Shown in pieces: positions 55,223-63,316 of a stretch of DNA of 64,000 bases. Origin of the DNA: Rhodobacteraceae bacterium DSL-40 (GTDB lineage: Bacteria; Pseudomonadota; Alphaproteobacteria; Rhodobacterales; Rhodobacteraceae); assembly GCA_003258405.1 (NCBI GenBank), contig QKPN01000002.1, forward strand, positions 62,001 to 126,000. The letters run 5' to 3'. Numbering within the stretch: position 1 is the stretch's first letter; every line of letters begins with the position of its first letter. Under the pieces are notes generated by a model, which saw only the letters and a list, made by a program, of their open reading frames with translations, made no database searches and was not told where the DNA came from. Made by a program: the position numbers and the translations under genes.

Positions 55223-55681
55223 ATGCGAAGATTTGGCGAACCCGTCCGGGCCGGAATCCCCTATGTCACGCGACCTGGCGTCTACACGATCATCCGGGAG
55301 GGCGACGACGTGCTCGTGACCGAGCAGGCCCGCCCGCGCCTCGAGTTCCAGCTCCCGGGCGGCGGTATCGATCCGGGCGAATCGCCGCTGCCCGCGCTCC
55401 ACCGCGAATGCCTCGAGGAGACCGGCTGGAAGATCCGCGTCCTGCGCAAGCTCGGCGCCTTCCAGCGCTTCACCTACATGCCCGATTACGACCTCTGGGC
55501 GCGCAAGGTCTGCCATATCTACCTGAGCGCCCCGGTGCTGGAAGCGGGCCCGCCCTCGGAGCCTGGCCATGTCGCGGTCTGGATGCCGCTCGCCGATGCC
55601 GCGCACCTGCTCGGCAATGCGGGCGACCGGCATTTCGTCCAGCGCCTCGCCGCTCCCGGCCTCAGCGCGCGGCGGCCCTGA
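55223..55681 (+). CDS. Nudix hydrolase
   Basis: A 152-residue pyrophosphohydrolase of unknown substrate. The Nudix box runs from about 47 to 69: GGGIDPGESPLPALHRECLEETGW matches Gx5Ex7REUxEExGU once split (key residues Glu53, Arg61, Glu62, Glu65, Glu66). The chosen ATG 55223 gives a normal N-terminal strand. Its last 20 bases overlap the end of the convergent yaiI gene. Confidence 0.9.
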   Translation: MRRFGEPVRAGIPYVTRPGVYTIIREGDDVLVTEQARPRLEFQLPGGGIDPGESPLPALHRECLEETGWKIRVLRKLGAFQRFTYMPDYDLWARKVCHIYLSAPVLEAGPPSEPGHVAVWMPLADAAHLLGNAGDRHFVQRLAAPGLSARRP

Positions 55682-56105
55682 GCGCCCGGTCGAGCGCCTC
55701 GAGAAACCGCGAACGATCTGCCTTGGAGAACGGCTTGCCGCCACCCTGCCGGAACGGGTCGGCGGCGCGCAGATCCGTCATGAGATCGCGCAGCGCAAGG
55801 CGCGTTCCGATATTGGCCTCGCTGAAGGGCTCGCCATCCGGCCCGATCACCCGCGCGCCGGCCTCCACACAGCGCGCCGCGAGCGGCACATCGGCCGTCA
55901 CGCAGACATCGCCCTTGCCCACCCGCTCCGCGATCCATTTGTCGGCGACATCGGCGCCCTCGGACACCACCACCACCTTCACCAGCGGATGCCGCGAAGG
56001 CCGGATGCCACCATTCGAGACGAAGACCACCTCGACACCGTGGCGCTCGGCCACCCGCACCGTCTCTTCCCGCACCGGACAGGCATCGGCATCGACATAG
56101 ATCAT
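55662..56105 (-). CDS. YaiI/UPF0178 (DUF188) family protein
   Basis: A 147-residue PIN-like protein of the UPF0178 family; activity not known. It has YVDADACPVREE at the start, VVVSEGADVADKWIAERVGKGDVCVTADVPLA in the middle, and GKPFSKADRSRFLEALDRAL at the end, the usual pattern. It converges on the Nudix gene with a 20-base overlap of coding ends. Confidence 0.92.
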   Translation of the reverse strand: MIYVDADACPVREETVRVAERHGVEVVFVSNGGIRPSRHPLVKVVVVSEGADVADKWIAERVGKGDVCVTADVPLAARCVEAGARVIGPDGEPFSEANIGTRLALRDLMTDLRAADPFRQGGGKPFSKADRSRFLEALDRALRAAAR

Positions 56106-56194
56106 CGGGGCTCCTTTCCGCCACCGGCCGCCACACCCGGCGCCTTCCCCCCTGAAACACCCTCCGGGGGCCGGTTGTCAAAGCGCCTCGGCGC

Positions 56195-56791
56195 TCACTC
56201 GAACACAAGCTTCGCCGCGATCGACCACATGATGAGCGCATTTGCCCCCTCGAGCACCCGCCAGGCCGCGGGCCGGGCGAAAAGCGGGCGGAGGAACCGC
56301 GCGCCGAAGCCGAGCGAGAAGAAGAAGACGAAGGAAGCCGCCACCGCGCCCAGACCGAAGGCGGCACGATCCTCGTATTGCGTCGCGATCGAGCCGATGA
56401 GCAGCACCGTGTCGAGATAGACATGCGGGTTGAGCCAGGTGAGCGCGAGGCAGGTCCAGAGCGTCCGCCCGAGGCTGCTGTAGCCCGCACCGGCCGCAAC
56501 GAGCCCCGCATCGGTCGCGAAGGCCGCCCGTGCGGCCCGCAGCCCGTAGGCCAGCAGAAATGCCACGCCGCCCCAGCGCAGCAGCGGCACGAGCTCGGGC
56601 ACCGCCTCGACCATGCCGGAAAGGCCGAAGACCCCGAGACCGATGAGCAGCGCGTCGGAAAGCGCGCAGGCAAGACAGACGGCAAGCACGTTCTGCCCGA
56701 TGATCCCCTGGCGCAGCACGAAGGCGTTCTGCGCGCCGATCGCCACGATCAGGCTGAGCCCGAGCAGAAATCCCGAAAGAAGCGCCGCCAC
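56195..56791 (-). CDS. LysE/ArgO family amino acid exporter
   Basis: A 198-residue inner-membrane exporter, likely for arginine or lysine. It has about six hydrophobic segments and the family's opening GLSLIVAIGAQNAFVLRQGI, then ACALSDALLIGLGVFG and LTWLNPHVYLDTVLLIGS. The last two motifs, with Pro after Asn, are typical of ArgO. A LysG/ArgP regulator is not adjacent. It is a single gene. Confidence 0.92.
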   Translation of the reverse strand: MAALLSGFLLGLSLIVAIGAQNAFVLRQGIIGQNVLAVCLACALSDALLIGLGVFGLSGMVEAVPELVPLLRWGGVAFLLAYGLRAARAAFATDAGLVAAGAGYSSLGRTLWTCLALTWLNPHVYLDTVLLIGSIATQYEDRAAFGLGAVAASFVFFFSLGFGARFLRPLFARPAAWRVLEGANALIMWSIAAKLVFE

Positions 56792-56872
56792 CGGTTTCCC
56801 CCGCCCAGGCCGTCGAGCCGGCAGAGGTGCCCGATCCCATCCGGAGAGGCAAGGCCCCGTCCGAAACCCCGC

Positions 56873-58279
56873 CTAGAACGTATAGGCGAGGCGCAGGCCG
56901 CCCCAGTGCCGGCCCTCGACGAAGATCGGCGCCGAGAGATCCTTCATCATCACGAACCGCCCGTTGCCCATGTCACGGCGATAGACCTGCAGCAGGAAGG
57001 GTTCGGTATTCCGCCCGGCCTTGAGCCCCACCCGGTCATCGAAGATCCGCCGGTTGCGGCAGTTCGCCTGATTCCAGGCCGGATCGCTGCCGGGCTGCTG
57101 CGAGAACTTGCGGTTGTGGGTCGAGAGATACCCGCCCTGATTGACCGCGGCACAGAAGACGACCCGCGGATCGAACGCAAGCGCCGCCTCCTGGATGTCG
57201 GGCAGCACGGCGTCGAGAAATTTCGTGAAGGGCGCAATGAACTGCGGCGGATCGGAGCCCGGAACCCCGCGATAGTCGCGCGAGAACAGCGCCTCGCGCG
57301 TGATGCGCCCGCTGAGGATCCCGTCCGAGAATATCTCGCCGATCCGCGCCGCATCCGCCGTCACCCGCGCGATGAAGGGCGCATCGACCGTCGCGCCGCC
57401 AAGCCCGACGCTCCCCTGCACGATCACCTCGCTCTTGTCGACGAGGCCGTTGACCCGGCTGCGCGCCTGATGGATGCCTGCGGTCGTCTCCTCGACACTG
57501 CTGCCGATCTGCTCGAAGGCCGGCGCGAAGGCATTGGTCGCCTCCTGCACCTTCTCGGCTTCGGCCGAGATCCGCTGCGCCTCGGTATGCGTCTCGCGCA
57601 CGCTCTCGGCGATGCGCACCAGCGCACCATCCGTCTCGCGCGATTCCGCAATCACCGAACGGGCCTCATCGCTCACGCTGGCCGATTCGTCGCGCAGCGT
57701 CCCGATCCAGCCTGCGAGCGTCGAGACATTGCGCGTGATGCTGTCCGCGGCCTTCGCGGTCTGGCGGCTCAGGTCGTTGATCGCATCGGCAACCACCGCG
57801 AACCCTCGGCCCGCATCACCGGCGCGCGCCGCCTCGATCTTTGCGTTGATGGCGAGAATGTTCACCTGCGCGGCAATCCGGGCGATGTCGGCGTTGTTGG
57901 TCTCGACCGCCTTGAGGTTGTCCGAGACCGCCGCCATCCGCTCGGTCAGCTCGGCGACCCAGGCCGCCACCTCATGCGAGCGCTGGCCGGCGCGGCGCAC
58001 GTCCTCGACCGACCCCTCCACCGCCTCGAGCGTGCGGGTCGTGCGCTCGGCCACGGCGCCGACGGCATCCTGCACCGCGCCATTGGCATCCATCACCCGC
58101 TCCGCCTCGCCGCGCACGGTCCGCAGAATCGTGAGCTGCTCTGCCGAGAGCGCATCGACGTGATCGAGATACCCCGCGATATCGACGATTTCATAACCGA
58201 GGGCCGCCGCCGTCTCCGCCAGCTTGCTCAGACGCGCGTCTCCGCTCACGGCAGGGTCTGAATGCACCTCGGCCTTCAT
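56873..58279 (-). CDS. Soluble chemoreceptor with N-terminal signalling and C-terminal sensor domain
   Basis: A 468-residue methyl-accepting chemotaxis-type protein with no transmembrane segment, so it is cytoplasmic. The signalling coiled coil is first (about 45-290), with its CheA/CheW-binding tip [21 protein letters not shown] at about 140-160. A C-terminal Cache/PAS-like sensor follows (about 295-468, [40 protein letters not shown]). This reversed order is known for soluble receptors. ATG 58279 is preceded by AGGGAGGAA. No che genes are in the window; the ligand is unknown. Confidence 0.88.
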   Translation of the reverse strand: MKAEVHSDPAVSGDARLSKLAETAAALGYEIVDIAGYLDHVDALSAEQLTILRTVRGEAERVMDANGAVQDAVGAVAERTTRTLEAVEGSVEDVRRAGQRSHEVAAWVAELTERMAAVSDNLKAVETNNADIARIAAQVNILAINAKIEAARAGDAGRGFAVVADAINDLSRQTAKAADSITRNVSTLAGWIGTLRDESASVSDEARSVIAESRETDGALVRIAESVRETHTEAQRISAEAEKVQEATNAFAPAFEQIGSSVEETTAGIHQARSRVNGLVDKSEVIVQGSVGLGGATVDAPFIARVTADAARIGEIFSDGILSGRITREALFSRDYRGVPGSDPPQFIAPFTKFLDAVLPDIQEAALAFDPRVVFCAAVNQGGYLSTHNRKFSQQPGSDPAWNQANCRNRRIFDDRVGLKAGRNTEPFLLQVYRRDMGNGRFVMMKDLSAPIFVEGRHWGGLRLAYTF

Positions 58280-58367
58280 CTGGTTCCTCCCTAGGCTAAT
58301 GCCCGGGCATACGGACAAAACCTTATCAGAGAGTTATGTATCGGGGGCCTGGAGCAGAAGGTTGCCG

Positions 58368-58787
58368 TCAGTCCTCGGGGAGCGTGCTCCGGGTCGCCTT
58401 GAGTGCGCCGCGGCGGGTCTTGGCCTCGAGCCTGCGGCGGATCGAGCCCTTGGTGGGCCGGGTGGGGCGGCGGGGCTTCGGCCGGACGAGTGCCGCCAGA
58501 ATCAGCTCGCGCAGCTTCTCGCGCGCCTCCTCGCGGTTCATCGCCTGGCTGCGGTGGCGCTCGGCCGTGACCAGCAGCGCGCCCTCCGCGGTCCAGCGCC
58601 AGCCGGCAATGCGCCGCAGACGCGCCTTCACATCCGGCGGCAGATTCGGCGAGCGCGCCGCCTCGAAGCGAAGCTGCACTGCGGTCGCAACCTTGTTCAC
58701 GTTCTGCCCGCCGGGCCCCGAGGCACGCACGAAACTCTCGGTCAGCTCCCAGTCGGCGAGCGTGATGTCGTCATTGATCCGCAGCAT
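58368..58787 (-). CDS. arfB: Alternative ribosome-rescue factor B (peptidyl-tRNA hydrolase ArfB)
   Basis: Codon-independent release factor that frees stalled ribosomes; 139 residues. The catalytic GGQ is at 26-28 in FVRASGPGGQNVNK. The basic C-terminal tail that enters the empty mRNA channel is clear (RPKPRRPTRPTKGSIRRRLEAK). No Shine-Dalgarno sequence is visible before the ATG. Upstream lie a terminator hairpin and an 18-codon ORF with a strong Shine-Dalgarno sequence, suggesting regulated expression. Confidence 0.94.
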   Translation of the reverse strand: MLRINDDITLADWELTESFVRASGPGGQNVNKVATAVQLRFEAARSPNLPPDVKARLRRIAGWRWTAEGALLVTAERHRSQAMNREEAREKLRELILAALVRPKPRRPTRPTKGSIRRRLEAKTRRGALKATRSTLPED

Positions 58788-58878
58788 GGGAAAAGGTTTC
58801 GGCGAAATGCGCCGTCAATACAAGCCGTGCGGCCGGACGAGGACCATCGGCGAACAGAAGCAGTGCCCCAAAAGAAGC

Positions 58879-58903
58879 GGGGGTCGCATTGGATGCGACC
58901 CCC
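58879..58903 (-). terminator. Hairpin in the arfB leader
   Basis: Perfect 11-bp stem GGGGGTCGCAT/ATGCGACCCCC with a 3-base loop. On the minus strand it is followed by GCTTCTTTTGG. It lies between the 18-codon ORF (58980-59036) and arfB (start 58787), so it may be a terminator of a short leader RNA or an attenuator. Confidence 0.6.
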
Positions 58904-58979
58904 TTCGTCTCGAGCTTGGAGGCTGGCTGGTTGAGCCGAGCCCGGTGCACCAAGTCCGCTGACCCGAGGGGGCTGCCCC

Positions 58980-59036
58980 TCAGGAGCTACCTCCGCACAC
59001 AAACCCCGCCAAACGCTCCAAGGTCCGATAAGACAT
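58980..59036 (-). CDS. 18-residue putative leader peptide upstream of arfB
   Basis: ORF reading MSYRTLERLAGFVCGGSS, preceded by AAAGGAGGTG, one of the strongest Shine-Dalgarno sequences in the window, 5 bases before the ATG. Its stop is embedded in small stems (GGAG/CTCC and GAGGGG/CCCCTC). A GC-rich spacer and a terminator-like hairpin follow, then arfB. I do not recognise the peptide. It could be a leader peptide, or the 5' part of a small RNA that carries an ORF. No codon bias supports coding at this length; the ribosome site is the evidence. Confidence 0.45.
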   Translation of the reverse strand: MSYRTLERLAGFVCGGSS

Positions 59037-59064
59037 TGGTCACCTCCTTTCGCTTGTTTCGGTT

Positions 59065-59085
59065 GAGTCTGATGGTGCCAGACTC
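59065..59085. repeat. Dyad GAGTCTG-N7-CAGACTC upstream of the leader ORF
   Basis: Perfect 7+7 inverted repeat with a 7-base centre, 29 bases before the 18-codon ORF on the minus strand. It may be an operator or an RNA hairpin at the 5' end of the leader. Confidence 0.45.
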
Positions 59086-59175
59086 GCGCCGAAAGGCAAG
59101 CATTTTTTATCGTGTGATTGCGCATTCCGCGCCGGCCTGCTCATCCCGCAGGCAGAGCACGGCGCGCGCCCTGCC

Positions 59176-59796
59176 TCAGGCCCGCGCGCCGAGGCGCCGC
59201 ACCGCGATCCGGAAGGGGGCGAGCGCGATCAGCGCCAGCGAGAGCTTCACGCAGAAATCGGCCGCGGCGAGGCTCATCCAGAGCGGCAGCATCGGCCCCG
59301 CGCCGAGAAGCGGCACCGCCTCGTTGGCCCAGGCGACATCGACCGAGGGCGCGATGAAGGAGAGCGCGGCGGAGAAGGCGACCGTGAAGAAGATCGAGGT
59401 GTCGAGCGCACTGCCCACAAGGCTCGAGACCAGAGGCGCGCGCCACCAGACCCCGCCCCGGAACCGGTCGAAGACCCCGATGTCGACGAGCTGGGCCGTG
59501 AGGAACGCCGCCCCAGAGCCGATCGCCACGCGAAAGCTCACCAGCGGGCCGTAGGCGCCGTGGATCTGGCTGCCGACGAGGCTGCAGAGGATCCCGACGG
59601 CAAACCCGGCCAGCACCACCTTGCGGGCCTTGTCGGGCCCGTGAAGCCGGTTCATCAGGTCGGTGACGAGAAAGGCGAAGGGATAGGTGAAGGCGCCGAA
59701 GGTCAGCCAGTTGCCGAACAGGAACTGGACGAGAATGTTGGAGGCGACAACGATCGCCGCCATGGCGAGAACGCCGGGAAGCAGGGCACGGGACAT
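59176..59796 (-). CDS. yhhQ: Queuosine precursor transporter (VUT/YhhQ family)
   Basis: A 206-residue inner-membrane protein with about six helices, family known for uptake of preQ0/preQ1 or queuine. Marks: GAFTYPFAFLVTDLMNRLHG, GSGAAFLTAQLVDIGVFDRFR, and SALDTSIFFTVAFS. It is a single gene. I looked for a preQ1 riboswitch in 59797-59920 and did not find its A-rich tail. The gap 59037-59175 toward arfB otherwise holds only the leader elements listed. Confidence 0.92.
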   Translation of the reverse strand: MSRALLPGVLAMAAIVVASNILVQFLFGNWLTFGAFTYPFAFLVTDLMNRLHGPDKARKVVLAGFAVGILCSLVGSQIHGAYGPLVSFRVAIGSGAAFLTAQLVDIGVFDRFRGGVWWRAPLVSSLVGSALDTSIFFTVAFSAALSFIAPSVDVAWANEAVPLLGAGPMLPLWMSLAAADFCVKLSLALIALAPFRIAVRRLGARA

Positions 59797-59926
59797 GGGC
59801 TCGGGTCCGTTTTGGCAAGGTTGCGGAGACTTGGCCGCGCCATCCGCGGCGCGTCTCCATACCTCTCCGGCGCCCGGCGGGCAAGCCTCGCGTCAATGGG
59901 CGAGGCCGCCGGCGGCAGACAGCAAG

Positions 59927-59947
59927 GCGGGGCCTCGGCGGCCCCGC
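59927..59947 (-). terminator. Terminator-like hairpin after the cysteine operon
   Basis: Stem GCGGGGCC/GGCCCCGC with a 5-base loop, 18 bases past the stop of the DUF934 gene. On the minus strand it is followed by CTTGCTGTCT, which is only moderately T-rich. Confidence 0.5.
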
Positions 59948-59964
59948 GCCTCAGTTCGAGGGGA

Positions 59965-60375
59965 TCAGGAGGCGAGCACGCGGGACTGGTAGAAGCCCTG
60001 CTCGCGGACCTGCCAGTGGCGCGCGGGCTGGCGCGCGGCCATCGCGGCCGGCACCTCGATCTCGTCGAAGCCCACGCGGAAGGCCGCGCGGAGCTGGTCG
60101 GAGATCAGCGGCCCGGCGGCGCGCAGACGCCCGGTATAGCCGAGCGCGCGCAGACGGCGCGCCTGGGAAAAGCCGCGGCCGTCGCCCATGGCCGGGAAGT
60201 CGATGCGGATGACGGCGATGCGCGCGAACGCCGCCGCCAGATCGTCGACCTCGCGGTCGTTCGGCAGCGCGAGCGCAAGCGCGCCGCCTTCCACGGTCTC
60301 CAGCGCCTCGGGGGCAATCCAGTCCGGGGTGCCAGCGGGCTCGGTGGCGCCGTCGCGTGTCACGATGAAGCTCAT
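59965..60375 (-). CDS. DUF934 protein of the sulfite reductase operon
   Basis: A 136-residue protein of the DUF934 family, standard neighbour of cysH/cysI in proteobacteria and often annotated as an oxidoreductase accessory; its function is unproven. Core pattern: FARIAVIRIDFPAMGDGRGFSQARRLRALGY, then LISDQLRAAFRVGFDEIEVP, ending in the aromatic-rich QGFYQSRV. ATG 60375 is preceded by AGGACAGGA; the longer frame to 60636 overlaps cysH and is rejected. It is last in the operon, 13 bases after cysH. Confidence 0.87.
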   Translation of the reverse strand: MSFIVTRDGATEPAGTPDWIAPEALETVEGGALALALPNDREVDDLAAAFARIAVIRIDFPAMGDGRGFSQARRLRALGYTGRLRAAGPLISDQLRAAFRVGFDEIEVPAAMAARQPARHWQVREQGFYQSRVLAS

Positions 60376-60388
60376 GTCCCTGTCCTTC

Positions 60389-61129
60389 TCAGCTTGCCCG
60401 CAGGATGCGGCCGTCGGCTCCGAAATGGATGCCGCATTCCACCTTGTCGGTGCCGCGCCAGCGGCCCGCGCGAGGATCCTCGCCCTCGGCGACGCGCGTG
60501 GTGCAGGGCGCGCAGCCGATCGACGGGTAGCCCTTGGCCACCAGCGGATGCCGCGGCAGATCGTGCGCGTCCATGTAGGCGCGCAGATCCTGCGCGTTCC
60601 AGTGCGCCAGCGGATTGACCCGCAGCCGCTCGCCATCGGCCTCGAACACCTCGAGCGCCTGGCGCGTCGAGGCCTGGAAGCGCTTGCGCCCCGAGATCAC
60701 CACCGGCCAGCGCGCCAGCGCACGCTCGAGCGGCAGCACCTTGCGGAAATCGCAGCAGGCGTCCTGATCGCGCCGATGCAGATCGCCGTTCGGATCGATC
60801 CGGGCGGTGTCCGCCGGATCGGGGCGCAGATGCACGACATTGGTGAGACCCAGCGTCGCCGACAGCGTCTTCTGATATTCGAGCGTCTCCTCGAAGAGCA
60901 TCAGCGTGTCGATGAGCAGGATCGGGATGTTCCGGTCGACCTTCGAGGCCATGTGGAGCAGCACCGCGGCTTCCGCCCCGAAGGAGGAAACCAGCGCCAC
61001 CTCGTTGCCGAACTCGGCGAGCACGCCCGAGATCACGCCCTCGGGCGAGGCCCCGTCGAACGTCAGCCGCAGCGCGTCGATCGCGTCGAGCGGCCGGGAG
61101 TAGCTGAGATCCGCCGTATCAAGCCGCAT
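60389..61129 (-). CDS. cysH: Assimilatory adenylylsulfate (APS) reductase, CysH
   Basis: Reduces activated sulfate to sulfite; 246 residues from ATG 61129, overlapping the cysI stop by 11 bases. The catalytic Cys232 is in VECGIHF. The paired cysteines C125-C126 and C206/C209 (CAPC) form a 4Fe-4S site, which points to APS rather than PAPS as substrate. ALVSSFGAEAAVLLH is the PP-loop region. Thioredoxin-dependent in the family. Confidence 0.95.
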   Translation of the reverse strand: MRLDTADLSYSRPLDAIDALRLTFDGASPEGVISGVLAEFGNEVALVSSFGAEAAVLLHMASKVDRNIPILLIDTLMLFEETLEYQKTLSATLGLTNVVHLRPDPADTARIDPNGDLHRRDQDACCDFRKVLPLERALARWPVVISGRKRFQASTRQALEVFEADGERLRVNPLAHWNAQDLRAYMDAHDLPRHPLVAKGYPSIGCAPCTTRVAEGEDPRAGRWRGTDKVECGIHFGADGRILRAS

Positions 61130-62780
61130 TGGACCGGGCCTCCTGCGCGGGGTAGAGCGCGGCCTTGAACGGCGCCATCCCGACCCGGCGGAAGACCTCG
61201 AGGAAGGTCTCCTCCGTATCCTGGCGCTCGTCGAGATAGGCCTCGACCAGCCGCTCGATCGCCGGGACGACCTCGTCGGCCGAGAAGCCGGGGCCGGCGC
61301 GCTCGCCGATCGCCGCCGTCTCGGTGCCGTCGCCGCCGAGCGTGATCTGGTAGTTCTCCACCCCGGCGCGATCGAGGCCGAGGATGCCGATATGGCCGAC
61401 ATGGTGATGGCCGCAGGCATTGATGCAGCCCGAGATCTTGATCTTGAGCGGCCCGATGTCGCGCTGGCGGTCGAGATCGGCGAAGGCCGTCGCGATGTCC
61501 TGGGCGATCGGGATCGAGCGCGCGGTCGCGAGCGCGCAGTAATCCATGCCCGGGCAGGCGATGATGTCCGAGATCAGCCCGACGTTCGCGGTCGCAAGCC
61601 CCGCGTCCTTCAGGCGGGCATAGATCGCGGCGAGATGGCGGCGCGGCACATGCGGCAGGATGACGTTCTGCTCGTGGCTGATGCGCAGCTCGTCATGGGC
61701 GAACTCTTCGGCGAGATCGGCCATGACCCGCATCTGCGCGGAGGTCGCGTCGCCCGGCGTCTCGCCGATGCCCTTGAGCGAGATCGTGACGATCGCGTAA
61801 TGCGGCAGCCGGTGCGCGGTGACATTGGTGTCGATCCAGGAGCGCAGGCCCGCGCTGACCGCCGGCACCACATCGGAAACCGGCTCGAACGCGGGCGCGG
61901 CGAAACCGGCCTCGATGCGGGCGAGCACATCGGGGTTCACGCCCGGGAAGACCGCGAGGTTCTCGGCGAACTTCGCCTCGACGCGCGCGCGGATCTCCTC
62001 GATGCCGGTCTCGTGGACGAGGATCTTGATGCGGGCCTTGTACTTGTTGTCGCGGCGGCCATCGAGGTTGTAGGTCTGCAGGATCGCCTCGAGATAGGGC
62101 AGCAGGTGCGCCTTCGGCAGGAAGTCGCGGATCACCTTGCCGATCATCGGCGTGCGGCCGAGACCGCCCCCCACCAGCACCTCGTAGCCCGGCTCGCCCG
62201 CCTCGTTGCGCACGATGCGGAGGCCGATGTCATGGGCCTTCACCACCGCGCGGTCGTTCTCCGCGCCGGTGACGGCGATCTTGAACTTGCGGCCGAGCCA
62301 GGTGAACTCGGGATGGTCGGTCGACCACTGGCGCAGCAGCTCGGCGGTGACGCGCGGGTCCTCGATCTCGTCGGCAGCAGCCCCGGCGAAATGGTCGGCG
62401 GTCACGTTGCGGATGCAGTTGCCCGAGGTCTGGATCGCGTGCATCTGCACGTCGGCCAGCGCGTCGAGCATGTCCGGCACGTCCTTCAGCTTCGGCCAGT
62501 TGAACTGGAGGTTCTGGCGCGTGGTGAAGTGGCCGTAGCCCCGGTCCCAGGTGTCGGCGATATAGGCGAACTGCCGCATCTGGCGCGAGGAGAGCGTGCC
62601 GTAGGGCACCGCGATCCGCAGCATGTAGGCGTGCAGCTGGAGATAGAGCCCGTTCATCAGGCGGAGCGGCTTGAACTCGTCTTCCGAGAGCGTGCCCTCG
62701 ATACGGCGCTCGACCTGATCGCGGAACTCGGCGACCCGCTCGCGGACGAAGGCCTGGTCGAAATCGGTATACTGATACAT
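61119..62780 (-). CDS. cysI: Nitrite/sulfite reductase hemoprotein subunit (CysI)
   Basis: Siroheme and 4Fe-4S enzyme reducing sulfite to sulfide, 553 residues. It has two ferredoxin-like half domains (FTTRQNLQFNWPKL; ISHEQNVILPHVPR) and the siroheme-binding TSGNCIRNVT. The cluster cysteines are C409, C415, C452 and C456 (CPGMDYC and GCINAC), followed by GHHHVGHIG. Nitrite as substrate cannot be excluded, but cysH and DUF934 next to it favour sulfite. Confidence 0.95.
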   Translation of the reverse strand: MYQYTDFDQAFVRERVAEFRDQVERRIEGTLSEDEFKPLRLMNGLYLQLHAYMLRIAVPYGTLSSRQMRQFAYIADTWDRGYGHFTTRQNLQFNWPKLKDVPDMLDALADVQMHAIQTSGNCIRNVTADHFAGAAADEIEDPRVTAELLRQWSTDHPEFTWLGRKFKIAVTGAENDRAVVKAHDIGLRIVRNEAGEPGYEVLVGGGLGRTPMIGKVIRDFLPKAHLLPYLEAILQTYNLDGRRDNKYKARIKILVHETGIEEIRARVEAKFAENLAVFPGVNPDVLARIEAGFAAPAFEPVSDVVPAVSAGLRSWIDTNVTAHRLPHYAIVTISLKGIGETPGDATSAQMRVMADLAEEFAHDELRISHEQNVILPHVPRRHLAAIYARLKDAGLATANVGLISDIIACPGMDYCALATARSIPIAQDIATAFADLDRQRDIGPLKIKISGCINACGHHHVGHIGILGLDRAGVENYQITLGGDGTETAAIGERAGPGFSADEVVPAIERLVEAYLDERQDTEETFLEVFRRVGMAPFKAALYPAQEARSNAA

Positions 62781-62791
62781 CGTGATCCCTC

Positions 62792-63103
62792 TCAGGCCTG
62801 GGTCGCAGCGGCGCGCGCATGCTCGGGGCGGTTGCTCGGCCCCTTCAGACGGAATTCTTCGCGGAAATGAACCGGCACCGGCCGGCCTTCCGCATCGAGG
62901 GCCATGTCGGTGAGATAGACACCGACCACCTCGTTCGGGAATTTCGAGGCCCGCGCGAGCAGCGCATCGGCCTCTTCCCGGCTGCCCGCGGTCGCCGCTT
63001 CGGCAAGCACGCGCGTCCAGCCGCCCGCAGCGGTAAAATAGACGACATCGCCCTCGAGAAGATCGTTGCCGGTGGCAATCTGGGGTGCGAAAACCTTGGC
63101 CAT
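62792..63103 (-). CDS. DUF2849 protein
   Basis: A 103-residue protein of the DUF2849 family, regularly placed before cysI in alphaproteobacteria; function unknown. Core: QIATGNDLLEGDVVYFTAAGGWTR, VYLTDMALDAEGRPVPVHFREEFR. Its ATG is overlapped by the stop of a 38-codon ORF upstream (TGATG), and AAGGAGG lies just before it inside that ORF, so translation may be coupled. It is 11 bases before cysI. Confidence 0.85.
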   Translation of the reverse strand: MAKVFAPQIATGNDLLEGDVVYFTAAGGWTRVLAEAATAGSREEADALLARASKFPNEVVGVYLTDMALDAEGRPVPVHFREEFRLKGPSNRPEHARAAATQA

Positions 63104-63219
63104 CAGAATGCCCTCCTTGCCGCGAGGATCATGCCCATGCCCATCCCGCAGCCATCCATGCGCATCCGGGCCCGCAGCGTGCGAGGGCGAAAGCGAAGAG
63201 GGCTGGCGACGGTGGTCAT
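63103..63219 (-). CDS. 38-residue Met/Cys-rich small ORF at the head of the cysteine operon
   Basis: ORF with start ATG 63219, GAGGAA before it, and a TGA that overlaps the DUF2849 ATG by one base. The peptide is Arg-rich in its first half (residues 9-20). It then has five Met and one Cys in residues 19-30, including GCGMGMGMIL. Sulfur amino acids clustered in a short peptide ahead of sulfur-assimilation genes suggest a leader peptide. No terminator or attenuator hairpin was resolved. A remnant of a lost gene is the main alternative. I recall cysG in this slot in related genomes; it is absent here. Confidence 0.55.
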   Translation of the reverse strand: MTTVASPLRFRPRTLRARMRMDGCGMGMGMILAARRAF

Positions 63220-63252
63220 GGCGATTCCTCGTTGGCTGAACCTCCCTTCAAG

Positions 63253-63270
63253 ATAGGATATTGTTCCTAT
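63253..63270. promoter_or_regulatory. Inverted repeat ATAGGA-N6-TCCTAT in the cys/lrp divergent region
   Basis: A perfect 6+6 dyad with 18-bp span in a strikingly AT-rich 60-base island between the 38-codon ORF and the Lrp-type gene. Spacing and AT centre suit an Lrp/AsnC-type or other dimeric regulator. It lies 34 bases from the ORF start, near where its -10 box should be. Confidence 0.5.
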
Positions 63271-63287
63271 TTCCCTCAATATTGCGC

Positions 63288-63316
63288 TTCAAATAAGGTT
63301 ACCGTTCGCGTATGCT
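63288..63316 (+). promoter_or_regulatory. Candidate promoter of the Lrp/AsnC gene
   Basis: TTCAAA, exactly 17 bases, TATGCT. Both boxes match the consensus at 4 of 6 positions. Start is predicted about 38 bases before the ATG at 63361. Confidence 0.45.

Noticed and set aside
58771-58953. 60-codon minus-strand frame overlapping the arfB start
   Set aside because: It opens with GTG, crosses the terminator-like hairpin and has no ribosome site; treated as leader RNA, though coupling to arfB cannot be excluded.
59797-59926. preQ1 riboswitch upstream of the queuosine precursor transporter
   Set aside because: No compact hairpin followed by the A-rich tail of preQ1-I, and no recognisable preQ1-II fold.
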